From assembly GCF_021044565.1 (NCBI RefSeq), contig NZ_CP087997.1, positions 620,001 to 684,000 on the forward strand: 64,000 bases of DNA, in the 5' to 3' direction. Positions 58,961 to 64,000 of the stretch are shown here, one piece after another. Made by a program: the position numbers and the translations under genes. Position 1 is the stretch's first letter, and each line of letters opens with the position of its first letter. Source of the stretch: Subtercola endophyticus. GTDB taxonomy: Bacteria; Actinomycetota; Actinomycetes; Actinomycetales; Microbacteriaceae. The notes beneath the pieces were generated by a model. It was not told where the DNA came from. It worked only from the letters and a program-made list of their open reading frames with translations, and ran no database searches.

Positions 58961-59527
58961 ATGGGCTGGTTAATCGCACTGATCGTCGTTGTTGTTCTCG
59001 TCATCATCATCGGTATTTACCTGTGGGCGACCTACAACTCGTTAGTGACTCTCAACGTTCGTGTCGACGAAGCGTGGAGTGACATCACCGTTCAGCTGAA
59101 GCGAAGAGCCGACCTGCTGCCCAACCTCATCGAGACGGTGAAGGGCTACGCGGCGCATGAAAAAGGCGTATTCGAGGCGGTCACCAAGGCTCGCGCAGAG
59201 ACGCTGAGCGCGCAGAACCCCGCTGAGGCCTCCGTGGCCGAGAACCACATGCAGACCGCCTTGAAGAGCATCTTCGCCGTAGCCGAGGCCTACCCGCAGT
59301 TGCAGGCGTCGCAGAACTTCTTGCAGCTACAGGCCGAGCTGGTCGACACCGAAGACAAGATCCAGGCCTCGCGCCGGTTCTACAACGGCGGCGTGCGAGA
59401 GCTGAACACGAAGATCAAGGTGTTCCCGAACAACGTGTTCGCCAAACGCCTCGGCTTCACTGCCCGCGACTTCTTCGAGGTGGCCGACTTGGCCGCCATC
59501 GCCGAGCCGCCGCGCGTGCAGTTCTAA
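58961..59527 (+). CDS. lemA: LemA family protein
   Basis: This 188-residue protein has an N-terminal transmembrane helix (residues 2-22) and the LemA helical bundle: YNSLVTLNVRVDEAWSDITV, RRADLLPNLIETVKGYAAHE, YPQLQASQNFLQLQAEL and RRFYNGGVRELNTKI. LemA proteins have an outside N-terminus and helical cytoplasmic domain, with function unknown, often beside HtpX-like proteases or TPM proteins as here. Confidence 0.94.
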   Translation: MGWLIALIVVVVLVIIIGIYLWATYNSLVTLNVRVDEAWSDITVQLKRRADLLPNLIETVKGYAAHEKGVFEAVTKARAETLSAQNPAEASVAENHMQTALKSIFAVAEAYPQLQASQNFLQLQAELVDTEDKIQASRRFYNGGVRELNTKIKVFPNNVFAKRLGFTARDFFEVADLAAIAEPPRVQF

Positions 59528-59587
59528 CCGCCCGCCCCGCCCCTACCCCCCCCGCGTTATCCGTTTACTCGCTGACCCGAAACAGGC

Positions 59588-60460
59588 ATGTACAAAGCAA
59601 TAGCGGCGAACAAGCGCAACACCGTCATCATCCTGGTGCTGTTCGTCATCATCATCGGTGCGCTCGGCTGGCTCGCGGGGTACCTCTACCGCAGCACCGG
59701 GCTGACGGTGGTCATCCTGGTGTTCGCCATCGGGTTCGCCATCTTCCAGTACTTCTTCGCGGGCGGCCAGGCCATCGCGCAGAGCGGTGCCGTCGAGATT
59801 CAGAAGTCCGACAACCCCCGGCTTTGGCGCGTCGTCGAGAACCTCGCCATCACCACCGGGCAGCCCATGCCGAAGGTCTACATCATCAACGACCCGGCGC
59901 CCAACGCCTTCGCCACTGGGCGTGATCCTGCGCATTCGGTGGTTGCGGTGACAACCGGGCTGCTCGACATCATGACCGACTCCGAGCTCGAGGGCGTCAT
60001 GGCGCACGAGATGGGTCACGTTCAGAACTACGACATCCGCGTCTCGCTCATCGTGTACGGGCTTGTTGTCGCCGTCGGCCTCATCGCCGACATGTTCTTT
60101 CGCATGGCGTTCTTCGGCCGCAACAGTAACAACAACAACCCGCTCGTTCTCGTGCTCGGCCTCGTGGCGGCGGTCATCGCGCCCATCATCGCCACCGTGG
60201 TGCAGCTCGCCGTTTCACGACAGCGCGAATACCTCGCCGATGCGACCAGCGCCATGACCACGCGGCATCCGGATGCCCTCGCCTCTGCCCTCGCGAAACT
60301 CGAGGCCTACGGCAAGCCCATGCAGAAGCAGTCCACCTCGATGGCGCACATGTGGATCGCCGACCCCCTGCGCCCCGGCCTCATGAACCGCCTCTTCGCG
60401 ACCCACCCGCCCATTCCCGACCGCATCGCCCGCCTCGAGAAAATGGGCGGCGAGTTCTGA
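59588..60460 (+). CDS. htpX: HtpX-like M48 membrane zinc metalloprotease
   Basis: This 290-residue protein has two N-terminal helices (residues 12-32 and 36-55), zinc motif HEMGHVQNYD (near 140), two further helices, and the third-ligand region SRQREYLADATSA. FATHPPIPDRIARLE closes it as in HtpX. It degrades misfolded membrane proteins. The pairing with LemA 60 bases upstream is a conserved arrangement. The gene ends at the edge of a 1.36-kb repeat block. Confidence 0.93.
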   Translation: MYKAIAANKRNTVIILVLFVIIIGALGWLAGYLYRSTGLTVVILVFAIGFAIFQYFFAGGQAIAQSGAVEIQKSDNPRLWRVVENLAITTGQPMPKVYIINDPAPNAFATGRDPAHSVVAVTTGLLDIMTDSELEGVMAHEMGHVQNYDIRVSLIVYGLVVAVGLIADMFFRMAFFGRNSNNNNPLVLVLGLVAAVIAPIIATVVQLAVSRQREYLADATSAMTTRHPDALASALAKLEAYGKPMQKQSTSMAHMWIADPLRPGLMNRLFATHPPIPDRIARLEKMGGEF

Positions 60461-61180
60461 GTTTATGACGCGCCCTTCGGGCGCCGCCGTATGAAACTCT
60501 GCAGCGCTTGAGGGGTGCGGCTGCGCCGCGTGGCGGGCCGTGCCGCGCGGGGTGCGGCTGCGCTGCCCTCGGGTTTGGAGGTTGACGCGCCTTGCGGGCG
60601 GCACCGTATGAAGCTCGGCAGCGATTGAGGGTGCGGCTGCGCCGCGTGGCGGGCCGCGACGCGCGGGGTGCGGCTGCGCCGCCCTCGGGTTTGGAGGTTG
60701 ACGCGCCCTTCGGGCGCCGCCGTATGAAGCTCGGCAGCGATTGAGGGTACGGCTGCGCCGCGTGGCGGGCCGTGACGCGCGGGGTGCGGCTGCGCTGCGT
60801 GGCGGGTCGCAACACTGGCGGTGCGGCTGCGCCGCGGGTCGGGCCTTGACGCGGCGGGGTGCGGCTGCGCTGCCCTCGGGTTTGGAGGTTGACGCGCCCT
60901 TCGGGCGCCGCCGTATAAAGCTCGGCAGCAATTGAGGGTGCGGCTGCGCCGCGTGGCGGGCCCTGCCGCGCGGGGTGCGGATGGCGCCGCGTGGCGGGCC
61001 GTGACGCGCGGGTGCGGATGCGCTGCGTGGCGGGGCGCGGCGGCGTCGCGTTACGGGCCGTGAGGGGCGGGGTGCGGCTGCGACGCGCGGCGGGCCGTGA
61101 CGCGCGGGGTGCGGCTTGGCCGCGTGACGGGCCGCGACGCGCGGGGGCGGCTGCGCCGCGTGGCAGTCGCGGCGGCGTGT
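60461..61180. repeat. Nested (higher-order) GC-rich repeat block
   Basis: No gene is supportable. A unit of about 116 bp starting GACGCGCCCTTCGGGCGCCG recurs at 60467, 60584, 60700 and 60891 (spacings 117, 116 and 191). Each begins with a UUCG-type hairpin (GCGCCC-TTCG-GGCGC; altered in copy two) followed by a conserved GTATGAAGCTCGGCAGC segment. Inside it a ~37-bp monomer (GTGCGGCTGCGCCGCGTGGC then GGGCCGTGACGCGCGGG) is itself repeated, expanded in copy three and most in copy four. Long Arg/Pro/Ala reading frames here are artefacts of the repeat. Confidence 0.85.
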
Positions 61181-61247
61181 GAAACGTAGGAGATGTTGAG
61201 GGGGTGGCCCCGTATGGCGTCCACCGGGGCGCATTCTCCTACGTTTC
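61181..61247. repeat. Palindromic element with GAAACGTAGGAGA arms (copy 1)
   Basis: GAAACGTAGGAGA (61181-61193) and its exact complement (61235-61247) enclose 41 bases with a weaker inner stem. The same arms recur at 61332-61394 and at the SulP 3' end. Confidence 0.85.
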
Positions 61248-61331
61248 TGCTTTTCTCCGGGCGGTGCGGCCCGCCGGCGGTGTCCTGCCCCGCCGGGGGT
61301 GGGGACGGTGACAGCTGGCGGCCACCGCAAA

Positions 61332-61394
61332 AACGTAGGAGACTTCGACCGGATGTCGCTGTCTTGCGCCCACGGTTGCCGAATCTCCTACGTT
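61332..61394. repeat. Palindromic element with AACGTAGGAGA arms (copy 2)
   Basis: AACGTAGGAGA (61332-61342) and its complement (61384-61394) flank an unrelated 41-base loop. The arms match copy 1 while the loops differ, and the loop length is the same. Confidence 0.85.
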
Positions 61395-61493
61395 CCTGTG
61401 GAGCTCGTGGGACGGCTAGCGACATCGGCTGTCCGTTCGCCAACCGGCGCGCCGCGTGCCCATTGGTAGCGCGAGCTGTCTGCTTGCGGCGCG

Positions 61494-61642
61494 CCACCAC
61501 CCACCACCCACCACCACCCACCCACCCACCCACCACCACCACCCACCCACCCACCACCACCACCCACCCACCCACCCACCACCACCACCCACCCACCCAC
61601 CACCACCACCACCCACCCACCCACCCACCCACCACCACCACC
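61494..61642. repeat. CACC/CCA microsatellite with G-quadruplex motifs on the minus strand
   Basis: About 150 bases of CCA and CCCA repeats. On the minus strand three stretches meet the canonical G3-T-G3-T-G3-T-G3 form (61517-61531, 61563-61577 and 61612-61630). No gene is supported; apparent His/Pro-rich frames are artefacts. Confidence 0.93.
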
Positions 61643-61645
61643 GAG

Positions 61646-61701
61646 CACCGACGACCGACCACCGACGACCGACCACCGACGACCGACCACCCATGACCGA
61701 C
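61646..61701. repeat. Four tandem 14-bp repeats
   Basis: CACCGACGACCGAC occurs three times exactly (61646-61687) and once with two changes (61688-61701), directly after the CACC microsatellite and 118 bases before the next gene. Confidence 0.92.
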
Positions 61702-61818
61702 CACCCCCGGCTGCCCGGGCTAGGGGCCAAGGCCGCGTGTTTTCAACCGCTGCCGTGTACGGCGAGTTATGCACAGAAGGGCGTTCGCGGGCATCCGCGG
61801 CCCGAGTGGCGGGGCACG

Positions 61819-62760
61819 ATGAACGACATGGACGTTCCATCGACAATCGTGCGCTTTGGCGGAGTCGCCGACTATGCGGCACTCGCCACGGCAGGCGCTT
61901 CTCGCCTGCACGTGCGGCGCGCTCTCGATAGTGGCGCGGTGTTCCGCGTACGAAACGGGTGGTTCGCCGTGCCGGGGGCGGCGGAGGAACTCGTGGCGGC
62001 GGTTCGCGTGGGTGGCACTCTCTCGTGCGTCTCGGCCCTGCGTCGAGCAGGCATCTGGTGTCTCGATGACACACTTCTTCATGTGTGCGTCGACCGTCAT
62101 GCTCCGTACGTCGCGTCGCCGAGACACCGGCGAACCCCTCTGGGTGCTCCGAGCGCGCACGCGGTCGCGCTGCACCGCGGCCATCGTCATCGGGGCGACA
62201 CTCCGACACCGGCGTGCGAGACACCCGCCGTCGCTCTCGCGCACCTGTTCGCGTGTCGGCCTCGAGCGGAGGTCGTCGCTTCCCTCGACTCGGCGCTGAA
62301 CAAGAAGCTCGTCACAGCGCACGAAGTGTGTCAGCTCGTGGATGCTCTGCCCCAGAAATACGCCCCGTATCTCTTGGCCGTCGATGCTTCGGCGCAATCG
62401 GGCACCGAGACCTTTGTGCGGTTGCAGCTGCGCCGACTAAGAATCGCGTTTCGCACCCAGGTAGCGATCGAAGGCGTCGGGCGCGTCGACTTCGTCGTCG
62501 GGCAGCGCTTCGTCGTCGAAGCCGACAGCACCGCGTGGCACGCGGGTTATGCTGCATTCGCAGAAGATCGTCGCCGAGACCTTGAGCTTCACACGCTCGG
62601 CTACATCGTGCTGCGGCTGAGCTACTGGCAGGTGATCGACCACCTCGACGATGTCGTGGCTGTCATTCGTGGCGTCGTGGCGCGCGGTGAGCATCTCTGG
62701 GCCGCGCGCCACCGTCATCGAGGGTTGGGTCTCGCCTCGACGAATGGCGGGGATCGGTGA
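61819..62760 (+). CDS. AbiEi-like wHTH plus DUF559 (Vsr-like nuclease fold) protein
   Basis: This 313-residue protein has an N-terminal winged-helix segment like the AbiEi antitoxin domain (YAALATAGASRLHVRRALDS then FRVRNGWFAV). A middle region follows, then a C-terminal DUF559 domain: RLQLRRLRIAFRTQVAIEG, VDFVVGQRFVVEADS and LELHTLGYIVLRLSY, a restriction-endonuclease-like core with the D..E.D pattern. It is common in multiple copies in Microbacteriaceae with role unproven. ATG 61819 is chosen because the longer frame runs back into microsatellite DNA. No toxin gene is adjacent. Confidence 0.85.
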   Translation: MNDMDVPSTIVRFGGVADYAALATAGASRLHVRRALDSGAVFRVRNGWFAVPGAAEELVAAVRVGGTLSCVSALRRAGIWCLDDTLLHVCVDRHAPYVASPRHRRTPLGAPSAHAVALHRGHRHRGDTPTPACETPAVALAHLFACRPRAEVVASLDSALNKKLVTAHEVCQLVDALPQKYAPYLLAVDASAQSGTETFVRLQLRRLRIAFRTQVAIEGVGRVDFVVGQRFVVEADSTAWHAGYAAFAEDRRRDLELHTLGYIVLRLSYWQVIDHLDDVVAVIRGVVARGEHLWAARHRHRGLGLASTNGGDR

Positions 62761-62803
62761 TTTCCGAGGAGATATCGACACTGTGTCGCCTATACCGGTT
62801 GAC

Positions 62804-62832
62804 CATCGCGAATCCGCCTCTTTTTCGCGATG
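62804..62832. terminator. Stem-loop between convergent genes
   Basis: CATCGCGAA (62804-62812) and TTCGCGATG (62824-62832) pair perfectly around an 11-base loop, in the 194-base gap between the DUF559 gene and the YcaQ-like gene. No clear U-run, so termination is likely but not certain. The remaining gap shows nothing else. Confidence 0.6.
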
Positions 62833-62954
62833 CCGACGAAGCGAACCACGTGGGGCACGCAGCGTCTTCGCCGCGCCGGTGGCGCACTATGGGAAGGTGG
62901 GGGCCGTCGCTGGTGGCGCGTAACGGGGAGGCGAGGGCCGCCGCCGGTGCAGCG

Positions 62955-63998
62955 CTAGGAGGAGGCGAGGGCCGCCGCGAGGGGCGCGGCGAAGGTGCCG
63001 CGGGGTACGACCTCGACGTCGGTGAGGTTCTGCCAGGCGGCGGTTTGGCGCAAGACGACGGCGAGACGGGCGGCGGCTTCGATCGTGTCGGGTCGGCCGC
63101 GACGGCTGCTGCGGCTGCGACCGTCGCCGCTGCCGCTGCCACCGCCGCTGCCGGCCCCACCGAGAGAGCCGGAAGCCAGCAGGTCGGGCTCCGCCCAGGC
63201 GGCCTGAACGCGCAGCACGCCCGCCTGGCGGTCGTTCTTGAGGTCGACGCGGCCGACGATGCGGTCGTCGAGCAGCACGGGAAGCACGTAGTACCCGAAC
63301 ACGCGCTTGGACTGCGGGGTGTAGATCTCGATGCGGTAGTGAAAGTCGAAGAGGCGCTCGGCCCGATCCCGTTGCCACACCATGGGGTCGAAGGGCGAGA
63401 GCAACGCCGTGGCCGAGATGCGGCGTGGCAGGCGGGCGTCGCGGTGCAGCCACGCGGGCTTGGTCCAGCCGTCGACCGAGACCGGCAGAAGCTCGCCCGA
63501 GTCTTCGAGCGCGCGGATGGCCGGCAGAGCATCCACGCCCTTCAACCGAAAGTAGTCGGCGAAATCGGCGGCCGTGCCGATACCGTGCGCGCGGGCCGAG
63601 AGCGACACGAGCGAGCGCATGGCCTCGTCGCGGGGCACGTGTCGGTCGCGCACCGCGGCAGGAAGCACGTGCTCAGGCAGCGCGTAGACCCGCTCGAACC
63701 GCGTGCGACCGGCTGCCACCACGTCTCCCCAGCGAAAGAGCGTCTCGAGCCCGATCTTCACGTCTGACCAACCCCACCACGAGCCTTTGCCCTTGTTCGC
63801 CTCGTGCTCGACCTGGCTCGCGGCGAGCGGACCCTTGTCGGCAAGCTCCGCCAGCAGCCACCGGATCATTTCGGGGTTCGCCAGCGCCCACGAATCGTTG
63901 CTCGCCAGGCTGCGGGCCCGAAAATCGTCCATTCGCCAGCGCAGCAGCGGCAACGTGTCGACCGGGATGAACGACGCCTCGTGCGCCCAGTATTCGAT
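62955..63998 (-). CDS. YcaQ-like winged-helix DNA glycosylase family protein, C-terminal part
   Basis: The frame is open to the window edge, so the N-terminus with the catalytic QxD motif is not visible. The ~347 residues seen include IEYWAHEASFIPVD, WALANPEMIRWLLAEL (wHTH), KGKGSWWGWSDVKIGLETLF, LLSPFDPMVWQRDRAERLFDF and VGRVDLKNDR. These are hallmarks of the HTH_42/YcaQ (AlkX) family that removes alkylated bases and unhooks interstrand crosslinks. A Gly/Ser/Arg-rich insertion (GGAGSGGGSGSGDG) near the C-terminus is unusual. Confidence 0.9.
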   Translation of the reverse strand: MEYWAHEASFIPVDTLPLLRWRMDDFRARSLASNDSWALANPEMIRWLLAELADKGPLAASQVEHEANKGKGSWWGWSDVKIGLETLFRWGDVVAAGRTRFERVYALPEHVLPAAVRDRHVPRDEAMRSLVSLSARAHGIGTAADFADYFRLKGVDALPAIRALEDSGELLPVSVDGWTKPAWLHRDARLPRRISATALLSPFDPMVWQRDRAERLFDFHYRIEIYTPQSKRVFGYYVLPVLLDDRIVGRVDLKNDRQAGVLRVQAAWAEPDLLASGSLGGAGSGGGSGSGDGRSRSSRRGRPDTIEAAARLAVVLRQTAAWQNLTDVEVVPRGTFAAPLAAALASS

Positions 63999-64000
63999 CA

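Noticed and set aside
60461..61180. Possible CRISPR array
   Set aside because: Repeats are contiguous, nested and degenerate with no unique spacers; no cas genes are nearby.
60215..61330. 371-codon minus-strand reading frame rich in Arg, Pro, Ala and His
   Set aside because: It is produced by the GC-rich nested repeats and runs antisense into the htpX-like gene; no domain, start context or non-repetitive stretch supports it.
61456..61818. N-terminal extension of the DUF559 gene through His/Pro/Thr repeats
   Set aside because: The extension is translated microsatellite. ATG 61819 gives a normal-length family protein.

Overview
This 64 kb window is chromosomal DNA of a high-G+C Actinomycetota. 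Frequent GTG starts, many 1-8 base start/stop overlaps, a DUF222-HNH (13E12-type) gene under a LexA-type box, an AbiEi/DUF559 protein and two-domain FKBP lipoproteins suggest a soil or plant member of the Microbacteriaceae. That placement is inference. I found no rRNA, tRNA or CRISPR.

Layout. (1) 1-8113: the 3' part of one tightly coupled catabolic operon. It has two Liv-type ABC ATPases, an MhpA-like FAD hydroxylase, a covalent-flavin (BBE-type) oxidase, two SDRs, a thiamine-diphosphate enzyme and a VOC protein. It looks less G+C-rich than the rest, and I know of no described pathway with this gene set. (2) 8.2-13.5 kb: a HAD phosphatase, the DUF222-HNH gene, a small membrane gene, an intact IS481-family element inserted in a 15-bp minisatellite, and an internally deleted RibD/DHFR-like pseudogene. 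(3) 13.5-19.2 kb: a stress-type module. TelA is flanked by two paralogous proteins with an XpaC-like C-terminus, followed on the minus strand by two tandem-YbjQ proteins and an SGNH hydrolase. (4) 19.4-30.4 kb: a TetX-like monooxygenase, SnoaL-like and SRPBCC proteins, a DMT transporter, a serine-rich repeat protein, SulP, a 5'-3' exonuclease, a HerA-like ATPase and an AarF/UbiB kinase. (5) 30.4-42.7 kb: a CtpE-like P-type ATPase, a Ser/Thr kinase with a GAF domain, an SDR, a NUDIX protein, dihydrolipoyl dehydrogenase, a CDF transporter, a deaminase, lipoproteins and an SRAP homologue without recognisable catalytic residues. (6) 42.8-47.6 kb: a sugar ABC transporter (binding protein, one-domain ATPase, permease) with a ROK repressor. 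(7) 47.7-52.6 kb: an uncharacterised small protein, a lipase-like hydrolase, a GH76-like protein and a large Ig-like surface/membrane protein. (8) 52.8-58.8 kb: a five-gene coupled operon of TetR regulator, MFS carrier, fold-type III PLP aldolase-like enzyme, ALO/alditol-oxidase-like flavoenzyme and GH1 beta-glucosidase. (9) 59-64 kb: LemA and HtpX-like genes, 1.36 kb of non-coding nested repeats with strong G-quadruplex motifs, an AbiEi-DUF559 protein and the 3' part of a YcaQ-like gene.

The most notable items are the operon at 1-8113, the TelA/XpaC-like/YbjQ cluster, the degenerate SRAP protein, the TetR-MFS-aldolase-oxidase-GH1 operon, and the repeat biology. The repeats include tandem duplications spanning stop codons in at least six genes, dispersed GGAGA-core palindromes, and the higher-order repeat block at 60.46-61.18 kb.
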